A stretch of 64,000 nt of DNA from Paguma larvata (GCA_030068075.1 CM057829.1:81645132-81709131), one strand, 5' to 3'. Shown: positions 34,851 through 47,635, counted from the stretch's first letter. Numbers and translations are program-made. Notes: generated by a model not told the origin, from the sequence alone.

Positions 34851-36388
34851 GTACTTTATTGCTTTTTAATTTTCTTTAAATTTTATAATTTAAAAAATGA
34901 TCATGGTTACATAAAAGAAAACATGATAGTTCCAGAATTGTGAACAGTTGAAAGGGAAAGTATCAATGAAATTAGTCATTATTAATGACCAAAAACTTTA
35001 CCTCCTTTTTCATAGCAACCATCCAATGTGGAACACTTTCCAGTAGAAAAATCTTAAAATAATGAGACACCCAAATTCATAACCTTTTGACCAAAAGTTT
35101 AGCAAACTCTTCTTTTCAGGTAGGCATGGAAGACACAAGAATGAGGAGCTCTACCAAACACTGGGTGGGTAGTCGAATGATACCAAAAAGCTTATCATTG
35201 GCAGATATGTCTTTGATTTAAGTCTTTCCTATATATTAAAATTACAGGCTTTCTCATTGGAAAACCACTAATATATTCAAAAGACATTATAGTTCTTTTG
35301 TGTTTAACAAAAGATCTAGTAAGAAAGTTCTTTGAATAGCTTATTATTGTTTTGGGGGGTTAAGAACTTTGTACATAAAAAGAGAATGACCTAAATGACC
35401 AAGTCATAAAAACAAATTATTCCAAAGGAGTACCTTGCTGCATCTTGAACCCAATCTGATTGAACAGACCCTAGTTTTTAGTAACAAATCACATTTAAGA
35501 TAATGATTAATGGCTAATGAGTCTCAGGGGAAAGATGGGAGGTTAAGAGGGTAGAGAAAAGGGAAAAGCTACAGTCTGCAAAAGCCCCCTCCTGGGGACC
35601 TCTGATGCTGAGGCCAGTTCTCTTTTACATCCCTAGTTGACTCAACAATGTCAGTATTAAGTTTCAAAGTTATAGGAGATATTTGTCCTCCTGAGATGAC
35701 AAGATTGAGGTAGAGAGAGCAAGAAGGAAAAAAAAATGGTAGAAATTCCCAGAAGCATATAAGGCTGATACAGAGAAATGGGAGGATAAGGATAAATTCT
35801 TAAATATTAAATAAAAGATTCAGGCAGAAAAAAAGGAAAACATGAGCCCCTTCCTCCAATCCTTCAGTCGTTGTTTCTGGTCTCCCGATAACACTAAAAC
35901 TACACAGAAGCAACAACTCAAGCCACATGTATCTCGAATGTCTTTGTTTATTTGGGGCCCCCAAATTGCTAACATTGATATCTTGAGCTCTGTCTTCCAA
36001 AGGAAGTATGGACTAAATTGCAGCTTTTCTCACTCTGTGTTAAACATTTCATTCATCTCGCCTCCACTAGCCTTCCGAATATCATCACTCGAAACCACAG
36101 CCCCCCTTCTCTACTCCTTATACAACTTATCTCTGTGACGCAGTACATCACAGCAGAGCAGCTTATCTCTGAAGTACAGTGTCATACATACATGTCTCCT
36201 CGTTCATTCTCTGCTCCTGACCTTCTCTCTTTTTTCTCACTATGTCGCATACTAGCCCCACACATCTTATCTTCCCCTGACAACTACCATGATTTCCTGT
36301 TCATCAGCACTCCCTCATTCATATAATCCTTAAACTAGCCTTCCCTGGCATGTTCCAGCTTTGCTTTTCCCACTGTCCTTCCCTAGCA
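34851..36388. other. Intergenic sequence, nothing firmly recognised
   Basis: 35,830-36,380 is richer in C and T than its surroundings and holds overlapping plus-strand frames (35,842-36,138 and 36,018-36,326, 98 and 102 codons) without recognisable motifs. No splice or start context supports a gene. Confidence 0.4.
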
Positions 36389-36450
36389 CAGTGCCTTAAA
36401 ATTACCCACCACAAAATAAATATTTATTAAATAAGTGAACAAATGAATAC
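36389..36450 (-). mobile_element. L2/MIR 3' end scrap
   Basis: 'agcacagtgccttaaaattacccaccacaaaataaatatttattaaataagtgaac' follows the complement of the common 'cagtgcctggcacatagtagg..caataaatatttgttgaatgaatg' ending. Confidence 0.55.
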
Positions 36451-37210
36451 CTCACCTACGTAGGTGTCTCACCTACTGAGACAAACTGGAAAGCATTTAG
36501 AGACCAAGAAAGCAAATATGACTGAGAAGCCTTGTTATCGCAGCCCCTCAGAGAGGAAACACTCAGCAACCTGATCAGGTACACTCTTCGCTTCACGTGT
36601 ATCCATATGAGCTTCGTTCCTTTCACAGTTTTCTATAGGTCACCAGAAGAAAAGCCATGAGAACATTGACCCTCAAAGAAAAATAGGAAGACAAAGGTAA
36701 TCCTTCCCTATCTCACACTCTTATGGAAGCCTGGCCTGTTTTCAAGTTAAAGTTGTTTGGTTCTTAGCATCCCTAGGGGGAAGGGAAGGAATATTTCTAA
36801 GACAAAAGATTAAAAGACTTCAGCAAGCATCAATGTCAAATCAGAAAAAAAAAAAAAAAAGCCAAAGTACAAAATATTTCTTTATAAGCTATACTTTGGT
36901 GTAGGTTGTAGATGCTTAATGCAAAGTATTTATGTAGGTCTTAATCCCTCTTTAGTGGATTGACATATAATCTATCAGTTGTAACTACTCTATACTAGGC
37001 ACCTGGTTAACTAAGTTCAATGGCTCCAACATTAATAAACCAAGCTTTCTTTTAAAACCCATTGTGCTCTTGCTTATTTTCAAAGCATTTTTAGCTTGCA
37101 ATACAAATATAAATAGTAACACAATTAAAGTCCTATTGTCTCTTGAACACCTCTCAAGTTATAATTAATTTATATTCTCATTTTGTAGACAAAGATAATA
37201 ATAAATCACT
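36451..37210. other. Intergenic sequence, nothing recognised
   Basis: No repeat or gene apart from a poly(A) run of about 17 near 36,845. Confidence 0.45.
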
Positions 37211-37214
37211 GAAA

Positions 37215-37425
37215 ATTCTTTGAAAAACTCTCAGGTTTGGCACTATTGATATACTGAGCTTGATAATTCTTTGTTGTGGTCAGCTGTCTTATGTAGCATA
37301 AGATATTTAGTGAAATCCCTGGCCTCTTCCCACTAGATTTCAGTAACATCCTTCCAGGTGTGGGGATGAAAAATGTCATAAGACATTGCTAAGTCCCCCT
37401 GATTGAGAATCATTGGGCCTTGGGC
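37215..37425 (+). mobile_element. Ancient mariner-type fragment (MARNA-like)
   Basis: 'ggcactattgatatactgagcttgataattctttgttgtgg', 'ctgtcttatgtagcataagatatttag', 'atccctggcctcttcccactaga' and 'aaaatgtcataagacattgc' follow a well-known short mammalian DNA-transposon relic, from 'ggcactattgacattttggg' to 'gagaaccactg'. The family name is from memory and less certain than the match. Confidence 0.6.
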
Positions 37426-37684
37426 TTGGAGTGAGAGAACTTAGGGGCTGTCCTATGGCTTTAAGAAGCTAAGTGGAGATTGAGAAGCCTAGAGCCTGTA
37501 TGTCTCTAAGTCTAGGAGGAGGTTGATTTTCTATGACTCAGTCATCTTGCCCTTTATTTCTTCTACATATTCCTTCAGATGTGGGAGATTAAAGAGCAAG
37601 CACACTGCCCAATAGAGAAACCATCACCTGACAATAGGACTTTGCTGACCAGAGAGCGTGTTACAAATGACAAATTGAAATGAA

Positions 37685-38830
37685 TAAAAACATTAAAGGA
37701 GAAAATGTTAACTTCATTCATTGTTGTGTGTCATACTTTGTTACCTGTCTCAAATTTCTACTTGAATTGGATTACATGGCATTGATTTTGATGGCTCAGA
37801 TTGAGCTTGATCATTAGTTGGACTACAATACTTTTAATGAAAACTGTAAAATACCCAGAAGAAAATGTAGAAAATATAGCACTAAACTCCTTGATATTGG
37901 CTGTGTCAATGACTTTGACACCAAAAGTTAAAGCCACAAAAGTGAAAATAAACAAGTGATACTATTACAAAGCTTCTGCACAACAAAAGAAATTATCAAC
38001 AAAACAAAAATCCAACTTACAGAAAAGGTTTGCAAAGATATTTGCAATTCGTGTATCTGATAAAAGGTTAATATCCAAAATATATGAAGAATTCATATAA
38101 CTCAACAGCAAAAATCAAATAATCCAATTAAAAAATGGGCAGAAAATCTGAATAGATATTTTTCCAAAGAGGACAACAGGTACATGAAAAGATGCTCAAC
38201 ATCATTAGTCCTCATCAAAATGCAAATGAAATCTACAACGAAATACTGCCTCACACCTTTCATAATGGTTATTACCAAAAAGACAAGAAATAACAAGTTG
38301 CTGGTGAGGATGTGGAGAAAAGGGAACACTTGCACGCTGCTGGTGGAATATAAATTGGTGCAGCTGCTGTGGAAAACAGTATGCAGCTTCCTCAAAAACT
38401 TAACAATTGACCTACCGTATAATCCATCAATCCACTTCTGAGTATTTGTTCACTGAAAAGAAAAACACTAACTCAAAAAGATACACGTAGCCCTATGTTC
38501 ACTGTAGCATTATTTACAACAGTCAAGATAGGGAAACAATCTAAGCGTCCTTGGATGGATGAAAAGATAAAGAAGATGTGGTATATATACACAATGAAAT
38601 ATTATTAAGCCACAACAAGAAATGAAATCTTGTCACTTGTGATAACATGGATCATGCTCAAGGGCATTACGCTAAGTGAAATAAGTCAGACAGTAAAAGA
38701 TAAATACCATATGGTCGCTCTTGTATGTGGAATCTTAAGAAACAATTCATAGATATAGAGAACAGATTGGTGGTGTGGAGACAGGAGGTGAAGGGGAGAA
38801 AAAAATGTATAAGACTAAATAAATTAAATA
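37685..38830 (+). mobile_element. Old L1 ORF2 C-terminus and 3' end
   Basis: 'gccacaaaagtgaaaataaacaagtg' (37,932), 'aaagcttctgcacaacaaaag', 'tatctgataaaaggttaatatcc', 'aaaaatgggcagaaaatctgaatag', 'catgaaaagatgctcaacatcatt' (38,184), 'tggtgaggatgtggagaaaaggga', 'catggatcatgctcaagggcattacgct' and 'aagtgaaataagtcagac' are in exact L1 order. It ends in an A/T-rich tail near 38,830. Frames are interrupted. Confidence 0.92.
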
Positions 38831-40699
38831 AATTAATAAAATTACATCAAAAGAAAAATTCTGTAAAAATTGAGATATTACCACTTTTAATTTATAATAT
38901 CAAGTAAAAGCTTTGAAAGGGATAAAAGGAAATAAGTAAATAAATGAATTAGATAACTAGAAAAGCCATGACTTTACATTCCTAGATATGTAGACCCATG
39001 ACCCATGATGGGGGAAATTTTAGAAATGCATTAACCATTCAAAAATACTTTATGAAGCATTACTTGGAAAAGAGTAGGCAGAAGGCATTAAATACTTAAA
39101 ACTTGTTGTATGGCTGATGTGGTAAGGACATTCCTGCTCTTCTATGCCTAGACATAGACTGGTATCATTTTAGTTTTCAGCGTTTCTTTGGAGAATCTAG
39201 TCTTTAATGTGAAGGTACAATGAATAATGTAGCCAAGAGAGGTACATGACAGTAGAGATGAGGCATGTGGTTAAGATGATACGGAAGGATGATGTCTTAT
39301 TCTAATGGTCAATCTGCTCCATTTAGCATGGTGTTTCCTCTGCACTGTTTTAAAGGGGGTAGGAAGAGAGTGGGAGGAGAAAAAGCCTTGCCCTTTTAGT
39401 ACCAGGGCCGTCTCGAAATTGTCAACATTGTTCACCTCTGGTACTGTTCCACCTCCCACTGATTTTGCTTTGATGAATTAACTTCAGACACTCTACACAT
39501 CTTGAAAACAATTATAAGCGATTAGTTGAAATGATGGTACATGAAAAGGGCAGATGGTACAACAATATTGGAGGCAATTACTGTTCAAATACTTCATATT
39601 GCCTTGTGTGTTATGTACCATACTTAGCAAAAAATAATTTTTTTTTGGAGAGGCAGGACAATGATCACAGACGGCAAAATTCTCCTCACCTTATACAAGA
39701 ATGAAGATATATGCTCATCGATTTATGTAAATTCCATAATGTCTCTTCAGCCATATTCTGACTTTCATTACCCAAGACAAATCCCATTATCTTCAACAAG
39801 ATAGGCATGCAAGGATTTAAGGGCAGAATGTGTTTCTCAATGAATAAACCGTGAGCAACTGTAAGAATAAAATGCTCTATTTTATTGAGGTTTTCGGGTT
39901 GGCATAAACTATAAAGAGTAGCTCAGATGGCGTGCACATGGCTTCGGAGCCCTAGATAAGTTAATTGAAATCAGCCCATTCTGCTCATATTTGTTATTCA
40001 AGTAAATGGGCCCTGAAAACCATAAGATAAGTAATAAAACTAATAGTGCATTCATCAGTTAGAGCTACCTAAACTGTTCCTAAATGTACAAACATTTAAC
40101 TTTTAACTCGAAGTCTGTTTATTGTACTACTTTTTAAAAAAGAGTTATTATTTTGAAGACATTTTGTTATTGTCAGTTATCACGAAAATAATTCTGTTTC
40201 AGCATTATACCTTGGTGCTATTTATATCTGTGATCTATAGAAGAGCCCCCAAACCTCAATATCTAGGAATGGAAAAAAAAACCCAGACGCTTGTTGAGTA
40301 ATGGTAACACATTCCAGAAACTTCTGTGGGCCCCACCAGTCGTTGTCACAATCATGCTGTCTCCTCTAGAGAGACTCGTTACACTGGCAAGTGTGGTGTA
40401 AAGAATCCAAAAAGAGATGTTCATTCAGATGATCTGGAAAAGGGCCCAAGATGCCACATTTTAAAATAAATGCCTCAGAGGATTTTGATGGAAATAAGTC
40501 ACGGGTTTTTATAAACATAGGTCAATTGACTTATTTAAAATATGAGCAAGACTTCCCACAAGTCGACACCAATTCTATATGAGAGCATCAAAATCTGTCT
40601 GTTGGACTAGAGAAATGCCTGATCAGAACACAGAAAAAAAAATATACATCTCGTTCACATCTTAGAGTAGCCCTGTATTAGTTTACATCTCTCTGTGAG

Positions 40700-40738
<39 letters not shown>

Positions 40739-43319
40739 AGCTTTTGAACAGTTTTTATAGATTTGTGAGGCTGTTGATCTCTGTTCTAGGTGATCAAAAG
40801 TGTCAACATCATCATGTTGAATTAAGGAAATGTTATTTATATGAAGGGCATTTTTGGATACATTTTTAAAAGAAGTTCTCGTGGTTTCTGAATTCCTGTA
40901 GTCAAATATTGGGGGGTTTTGGTTGGGATTAGCCTGCAGAATTTTTCCCAAATGAGGGGTTACAGGTTAAGATATGCTGAGCTAAGAATAAGAGTAATTT
41001 AGATACTCCCTTTAGATTTTTAATATAAGGAATGACAGAAATTAAAAAATATAATTATCCTTTCTTCTCCAACTAAAATACTTTCCCTGGGTCCTGTTAT
41101 CTCCAAACCCACTGTGCTGCCTCTTTTCTTTTCTCAAACACCAGCATTTATAAAAGATCATTTTTATCTCTATTTTCTCACTTACTTTATTGAATAAAAT
41201 GATTTCTAGATCTCCAGCTTTCCTAAAACTCTTCCGGCAATGAAAAAAAACAAAAACAAACCACACTAATGATCAGATCCAATAATATCCTTTTCATGTC
41301 CAAATAATGTAATCTTTCTTCAGTATTTATACCTCTCCATAATCCACTTTATTTGTAACCCTCCTACTTTATTCTCATCCAAAAACCATTTTCTTCTACT
41401 TTTCCTGTGCTGAGATGACATTTTTCTTGTCGCCTTTCTAAATTGTTTTTCTTTGGATCTTTCCTACACACTCTACATGCTCCACATGCGAAATCAAAAT
41501 GATTCACTTGGCTCCAACCACCACTATATGCCATGCTTCTGAAATCTAGGGTTCCATCCAGCATCCCTCCTGAAATTCAGGTCTATATTTGTAAAGCTAC
41601 ATTTTCCCACCTAGATGCCACACTATGTCATTCAGAATCTTGGCAGGAAGCAGAAGTAGCACTGACATGTGATTCTAAAGAGAAATTGATGATCTGCAGG
41701 TAAAGTTACAGAAAGAAAGAAATGTTAAGACACCAAGGGACCGGCTAGAGCTGGAGGTTGTTACCATCACTCCCGAGGAGGCAGAGAGAAACAGCGCACA
41801 GAGCTTTAATCAGAGTTGGAGCCCTGGATAAGCTGATGAGCCAGGAGGAAGGGAGACAGAAATGTACAAACATAGTCAACATTGTTGTGAATGACATAGT
41901 AATTGTTATATCTGCACGTAAAAATGTGTTTTGCAGACACAGTCCTAGCCTGATACTAAGGAAAATTAATCTGGGCCAATTACCTTTCTGTCTGCCAGAT
42001 AATTCAAACTGTGCATAGTAAGAAATATTAAATTCTGAATTTATCTCTAGGCAATTTATCTGGCATTTTATATTTGGCTTTCCAAAGATAATGGCAGATG
42101 AGCTGTGATAATCATTTTTCTACAAAGTATGCCTGTTACCTTTAAATATATAATATTGATGCTATCATCAAATTTTCTTAAAAAATATTTTCCTAAAGGA
42201 AGCGTCATATTGAATATTATGAAAATATTCTTTAAAATTTTAAATAAACCTCAGAAACTTTATACAATATGAAAATGTCTCTGAATATTATAGAATTGCT
42301 AAAATTCCCTTTGTGTCCAAATGAAAGAATAATTTTAATTTTTAATACTGTCAAATGAATTAAAATATATTAATATCTTGCTTAGAGTCTTAAAGGTAAT
42401 TTTACGGTATGTGAGACAAAATATCTGGTAATTTCCCTTCTCACTACTTTCAGTCAATCTAGAAAATGTTGCAAATATTCTGCATCTGTATTGAATTTGA
42501 ATATTAATGACAGTGATGTGTGCTTCAAACAAATCAAATCCATCTTTTTTGCACATAATATATATTGCACGGATTCTTAGCATATGAACTTTTGTTATGT
42601 ACTTGCCCTTGTTAAATAGCCACAAAAAAATTACTATTCTTATCCTTCATACTACGTCCATATTTACAGAATCTTTCTTCATGTTTTTAGCATTTATGAG
42701 TTTTAAAAAACAGCATGGAATGCACTTACAGAATACTTGAGTGTAAGGATAATTCTTCCTCAGAATTTACTACCCTTAGAGAACAGAAAAGGAACACTCA
42801 TTCCTTTGTTTTTGCATTAAAATAAATAAAAATAGAATCCTTGTTTCATAAAAAAGTAAATTATAAAAAGTATGTTTTTATTCAAATTTATGCAGAATCG
42901 TAACAGTGAGCAAAGAGATAATGGTTATCCAAATAAATTGTTTTATACATCTGTTTTTTTTTTTTTTTTTCCTTCCTTTGGGTTTAACTTTGTGTGAGAT
43001 TATTCAGCCTGGAAAATGTGGTAATAGCACTTAAAATATCTTACTTGATAAAACAAATGCACAATTCTGCAGCCGCCTGCAGAACAAGCATCGTCATTAC
43101 CTCTCTGCTTAGTTGGTGGATTTAGTTGGCATTGGCTCTGCCTCCAGAGGCTGAGGGATTGCATGTTTCTCATTAAAATGAAACTATGAAGAATTAAAAG
43201 TCAAACATGAGACACAATTTATTTTCCTACGTTATATTACAATGTTTAGTCAGGAGAACTTTTACTCAAAACACTATTTGGTGTGTAATACCCATGGATT
43301 AGCCAAACGGGTGGTCCAG
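38831..43319. other. Longest stretch without recognisable transposons
   Basis: About 4.5 kb of AT-rich sequence with no SINE, L1 or LTR that I can see, other than a TG microsatellite at 40,702-40,734 and a T-run near 42,953-42,970. Open frames up to 98 codons on both strands look random. Low repeat content may mean the region is older unique sequence, possibly constrained in parts (39,950-40,110 and 42,990-43,200). I cannot show a gene. Confidence 0.45.
40702..40734. repeat. (TG)n microsatellite
   Basis: About 16 TG units. Likely length-variable. Confidence 0.96.
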
Positions 43320-43333
43320 GGCGCGCGCGCGCG

Positions 43334-43380
<47 letters not shown>
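43320..43380. repeat. (CG)n-(CA)n compound microsatellite
   Basis: A GCGCGCGC run of about 14 bases passes through a short GCAC transition into about 21 CA units. The whole tract alternates purine and pyrimidine. Confidence 0.96.
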
Positions 43381-43381
<1 letters not shown>

Positions 43382-43421
43382 ATATTCATTCGAATTCCCT
43401 AGAATTTTTAAATTTCATGTG

Positions 43422-43505
43422 TTTTTACAGATGGAGAACCTGGTCACAGAGAATTTAACTCACTTGTCCATGTTATCACACGGTTGTTTATTGGAATAAC
43501 TGGAA
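43422..43505 (+). mobile_element. MIR-like fragment, plus strand
   Basis: 'tttttacagatggagaacctggtcacagagaatttaactcacttgtcc' and 'atcacacggttgtttattggaa' follow the MIR 3' half ('ttttacagatgaggaaactgaggcacagagag.ttaa..acttg.cc'). Short and diverged. Confidence 0.55.
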
Positions 43506-43960
43506 GTGGAAATCACATCTTCAGGCTGCTCCGTGTAAAATATAACTGAGAACACGTCATTTCCCATTTGTTTCCCAATCTGCCATTGTTTTCCCGACAT
43601 GCATATGAGGTAGAATGTGTGTTGAATGATGTCAGAATTTCCAGAGACACCATCATATCTTGTTTTAGTGACCGAAGACTGTTAACTACCGTTCCTCACA
43701 CCGCTCAGCTGTTGAACACGTTTTCCTTTCTGAGACTGAAATATTTGGGTGCAAGTAATTCCCAAGTCTCCGAAGTCACTGATGATAACACAATGAGGCA
43801 CCTTCTGATTTGCACAGTATTTTATGGTTCACAAAAGTTTCATTTGCCCGAGTTGAATCATTCTCAGAATCTCAACAGAGTCACCCTTTGTTATGTAAAA
43901 TAAATCTAAATATAACAGTTGTATGTTATTCTCAGTGGAATTTTTAAAAATAACTTACAG

Positions 43961-44172
43961 AGGTGCCTGCGTGGCTCAGTTGGTAGAGCATCCGACTTTG
44001 ATTCAGGTCATGATCTTGTGGTCCCTGAGTTGAAGCCCCGCATCAGGCTCTGTGCTGACAGTTCAGAGCCTGGAGCCTGGTTTGGGTTCTGTGTCTCCCC
44101 CTCTCTCTGCCCTCCCCCGCTTGTGCTCTGTCTCTCTCTCTTAAAAATAAACATTAAAAAAATTAAAAATAA
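43961..44172 (+). mobile_element. Felid SINE, plus strand
   Basis: Complete: head 'aggtgcctgcgtggctcagttggtagagc', 'catgatcttgtggtccctgagttgaagccccgc', 'ctgtgctgacagttcagagcctgg', CT stretch and A-rich tail. The tRNA-like A-box region 'tggctcagttggtagagca' is well preserved in this copy. Confidence 0.95.
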
Positions 44173-44439
44173 AAACATAAAATCAGTTACAAATTATAAA
44201 CAATTTTACATAATTTTTTACTTAATGAATAACATGATATGAATATTCTTAAACTTTAAAAAATATTGGATATTGATATATTATTTATTTGATCTATAGG
44301 GAATGCCTTGTTTATTTACAGATTTATATATTCCTATAATATGTCTGAATCCATCTAAAAATCACCACCGGTAATTTGAGAACCTCTGCCTAATTTATTC
44401 TGAACTTGCTGATTAGGGCGTTGTTATCTTCGCTTTTTA

Positions 44440-45500
44440 AATTTTGTAATGGATGTATAATTAGGATGTAATTCAGCGCACAAATAGTGAAAGTTCAAGT
44501 CAATAAATTATAACAGTTGTATAGGCTTCTGTAACCAACACCCAAAACAAGACATAAGGCATTTCCATTACCAGACAACGTCTTTACATCTGTAACTCCA
44601 CCTCCCACCCTACCTCCTACCCATTGGTAACCACTTATCTCACTCTTCTCATTACACATTAGGATTCCTTGTTATAGAATTTCAAATAAATGGACAATAC
44701 AGTATATACCCCCCGCTTTTTTTTTCCTTGCTCCTTTTACTTAGCATACTATTTCTGAGATTTATCCATGTTGTCTCATGGACCAGTAGTTTATAACTCT
44801 TTTGTTTCTTTTTGTTGTTGTTGTTGATTTTTGAGAGAGAGAAAGAGAGATAGAGTGAGAGAAGGAGAGGGACAGAAAAAGAGAGAGACACAGAATCCAA
44901 AGCAGACTCCAAGTTCTGAGCTGTCAGCACAGAGCCTGATTCAGGGCTCAAACTTATGAACCGTCAGATCATGACCTGAGTCGAAGCCGGACGCTTAAGC
45001 GACTGAGCCACCCAGGTGACCCTTTACCTTTTTGGTTTCTGAATGATGCCCCACGTGTATTCGCACCACAATTTATTAATTCATTTTCATTTGAAGACAT
45101 GCAGGTTGTTGACAGTTCTGAGTTTCCAGGTGCTCTGTGGAAATTCAAGTAAAAGTCTGTTTATGGACATACATATTCATTTCTCTTGAGAAAATACGTA
45201 GAATTGGAAGTGTTTGGTTGTAGATATGCTTTGCTTTATAATAAATTTTCAAAACATTTTCTAGAGTGGATATAATACTTTGCACTTGGAGTAGTAGTTG
45301 AAGAGCATTCCATGTACTCAAAATCTTGCCAGAGTTTGAATATGCCTGCTGTCTTCATTGCAGCCATTTCGGTGGATGAGAAATGGTATCTCATTTTACT
45401 TTTAGTTTGTATTTCCTCAATGACTAATGATATCGAGCACCTATTCATATAGTTAACCATTTGTATATCTTGTGTGATATGCCTGTTCAAATCTATAGCC
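44440..45500 (-). mobile_element. Old L1, minus strand: 3' UTR and ORF2 C-terminus, split by a SINE
   Basis: 'ttccttgttatagaatttcaaataaatgga' with 'gagatttatccatgttgtctcatgg' (44,660-44,780) is the complement of an old L1 3' UTR. After the SINE, 45,040-45,240 and the minus-strand frame 45,236-45,490 carry the ORF2 C-terminal pattern (Arg/Asn-Arg-Cys-Ser-x-Ser-Leu-Val-Ile and Met-Arg-Tyr-His). Inactive. Confidence 0.78.
44810..45022 (-). mobile_element. Felid SINE, minus strand, inside L1
   Basis: 'ttgttgttgttgatttttgagagag' tail and GA stretch, 'agttctgagctgtcagcacagagcctg', 'agatcatgacctgagtcgaagccgg' and the head complement 'gcgactgagccacccaggtgacc'. Loose duplications (about 44,798-44,815 and 45,020-45,040) are possible but imperfect. 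Confidence 0.94.
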
Positions 45501-45547
45501 CCTTGTTAATTTGGTTGCTTGCCTTTGTTATTCTTGAGTTGTTGAGT

Positions 45548-46030
45548 TCAACTATGTCCTTGAAGATTTTTTCTGCAAGATCTGTCCATTTCTGACAGAG
45601 GGTGGTTGAAATCTCCAACTATGATAGTGAATTCATCTGTTTCTCTTTGCAGTTCTATTTGATTTTGCCTCACACGGTTTAATGCTCTGTTGTTAGGCTC
45701 ATGTAGAGTAAGAATTATTATGTTTTCTTGGAGCACTGACTCCTTTATCACTATGTGATGCCCTTCCTCATCCCTGATAATTTTCTTTGCTGTTAAGCCT
45801 GTTTTGTCTGAAATTAATATAGCTATTCTGTTTTCTTTTGATTATGTCAGCATGGTATATTTTTCTCCATCCCTTTACTTGCAATTTATATGTTTCTTTA
45901 CATTTAAAGTGGGTTTCTCACAGACAGTATGTAGTTGGGTTTTGTTTTTTGATCCAATCTGAAAATATATCTTTTAATTGGTGAAGACCATTGGTTTTCA
46001 AAGTGATTATTGTTGTAGTTGAATATCTAC
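45548..46030 (-). mobile_element. L1 ORF2 endonuclease-domain remnant, minus strand
   Basis: The minus-strand frame 45,548-45,751 carries Ile-Ile-Val-Gly-Asp-Phe-Asn-His-Pro-Leu-Ser and Asp-Arg-Ser, typical of the L1 endonuclease (the Gly-Asp-Phe-Asn motif bears catalytic residues). Upstream, on the minus strand, come Arg-Asp-Glu-Glu-Gly-His-His and Ala-Ile-Leu-Ile-Ser-Asp-Lys-Thr segments in order. Stops break the domain. It directly follows the ORF2 C-terminus, so the reverse transcriptase between them is missing. Confidence 0.75.
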
Positions 46031-46990
46031 CATATTTGTTAGTGTTTCTATTTGTTGTCCTTCTTTGTAACTAGTTTTGTCTTCCACTCTTTTTGTGCCT
46101 TATGTGGTTTTTATCGGGCATTTTATATATTATCCCACTTTCTCCCCTTTCTTAGCATATCAGATATATTTCTTTTTTTGCTTTTTTTTTTTTAGTGGTT
46201 GCGCTAGAGTTTGCAACATATATTTACAGCTAATCCAAGTCTTCTTTCAAATAACACTACAGCACTTCGTGGGTAGCGTGAGTGCTGTATGGGTTTTGTT
46301 GCTTGTTTTGTTTTGTTTTGTTTTGTTATTTATACTTCTTGGTCTTCTCTGACCTTTCTGGATCTGTGGTCTAACATTCATTTGGGGGATATTCTGAGTC
46401 ATCGTTGTATCAAATATTGTCTTCTGTTCTTTGCTTCTTCCTCTGGTATTTCCATTGTACATATGTTACATCTTTTTCATTTTTCCCGAAGTTCTTGGAT
46501 ATTATGCTGTTTGTTGTGTTTTCAGGCTTTGTATTCTTTGCTTTTCAATTTTGGGGAATTCTATTGATAAATCCTCCCTCGATCTCAGAGATTCTTTCCT
46601 CAGTTGTGTCCAGTCTACTAGCAAACCTATCAAAGTCATTCTTCATTTCTGTTGTAGTGGTTTTGATCTCTATCATTTCTTTTGGTTCCTCCTTAGGATT
46701 TCCAGCTGACCTTGCATGCTGTCTACTGTAATCATAGTTGTTTTAAACCCTTGGTCTGATATTTCCAATATTTATGCCATGTCTGCTTCTGATGCTTGCT
46801 CTGTCTCTTCAAATTGTTTTTTGTTTTGTTTTGTTTTGCTTTTTGTTATGCCTTGTATTGTTTTTGGATAGTTGCACATGAGGCACTGAGTAAAAGGAAC
46901 TGCTGTAAATATGCCGTTAGTCATGTGGGGGTAAGGGCGAGGGCGGAGAATATTCTATTGTCCTGCAATCAGATCTCAGCCTTTTAGTGA
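46031..46990 (-). mobile_element. Probable L1 ORF1 / 5' region, minus strand
   Basis: It continues from the endonuclease remnant in the direction of the L1 5' end. The plus strand is T-rich with 'gattctttcctcagttgtgtccag' and 'cattcttcatttctgttgtagtgg', which look like the complement of an ORF1 coiled-coil region. Plus-strand open frames here (up to 108 codons, Phe- and Cys-rich) are antisense artefacts. The assignment rests mostly on position. Confidence 0.5.
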
Positions 46991-47409
46991 GCCTGTGCCT
47001 CTGGACTTTGAACTTCACAAGTATTTCTCAGGTTTCCCGCCCTCCCATAGGTGGGACAGAATAACTAGATGGCTGGAATTGGGTGTTTTCCTTCACCCAG
47101 GTCAGTTAGACTCTGATAAAATTCCAGCAGCTTAGGCTCTGGTTAACTAGTTTCTTCTGAAAGGCAGGCCCAGTTAAAAACTACTATTAAATTGTAAAAG
47201 TTATTTTATATTCTGAATAAAAGTCCTTTTCTGAATAAGTACCGCAAACACTTTTTCCTAACATTTGAGGTGACTATTCATTTTCAAGTCAGTGTCTTTT
47301 GATGAGTATACGTTTTCAATTTTAATAAAGTAACATTAAAAAATTTGGATTATTTAACTGCTTTAGAGTCATGAAAGTATTCTCTTATATTTTCTTCTAG
47401 AAGTTTTAT

Positions 47410-47635
47410 TTTTTTAAATGTTTTTGAAGTTTATTTATTTTGAGACAGAGAGATATATATAGAGAGAGTGTGTGCAGATGTGTGCAAGGGAAGAGCAGAG
47501 AGAGAGGGAGACAGAATCCCAAGCAGGCTCCAAGCTGTCAGCACAGAGCTGATGTGGGGCTCAAACCCATGAACTGTGAGATCATGACCTGAGCCAAAGT
47601 TGGTTGCTTAACCGACTGAGCCATCCAGGCACCCC
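47410..47635 (-). mobile_element. Felid SINE, minus strand, inside L1
   Basis: Tail 'tttttttaaatgtttttg', a GA stretch enlarged by 'agatatatatagagagagtgtgtgcagatgtgtgc', then 'gctccaagctgtcagcacagagc', 'gagatcatgacctgagccaaag' and the head complement 'gactgagccatccaggcacccc'. Confidence 0.95.

Noticed and set aside
35842..36326. Two overlapping frames of 98 and 102 codons that could suggest an exon
   Set aside because: They are in different frames, lack motifs and sit in pyrimidine-rich sequence that has few stops by composition.
43961..44040. tRNA gene-like A-box and B-box in SINE heads
   Set aside because: The heads derive from a tRNA but cannot form a full cloverleaf; these are SINE promoters, not tRNA genes.
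46077..46731. Several overlapping plus-strand frames of about 90-108 codons rich in Phe, Cys and Leu that look like membrane proteins
   Set aside because: They are the antisense of a minus-strand L1. T-rich antisense sequence naturally encodes hydrophobic residues.
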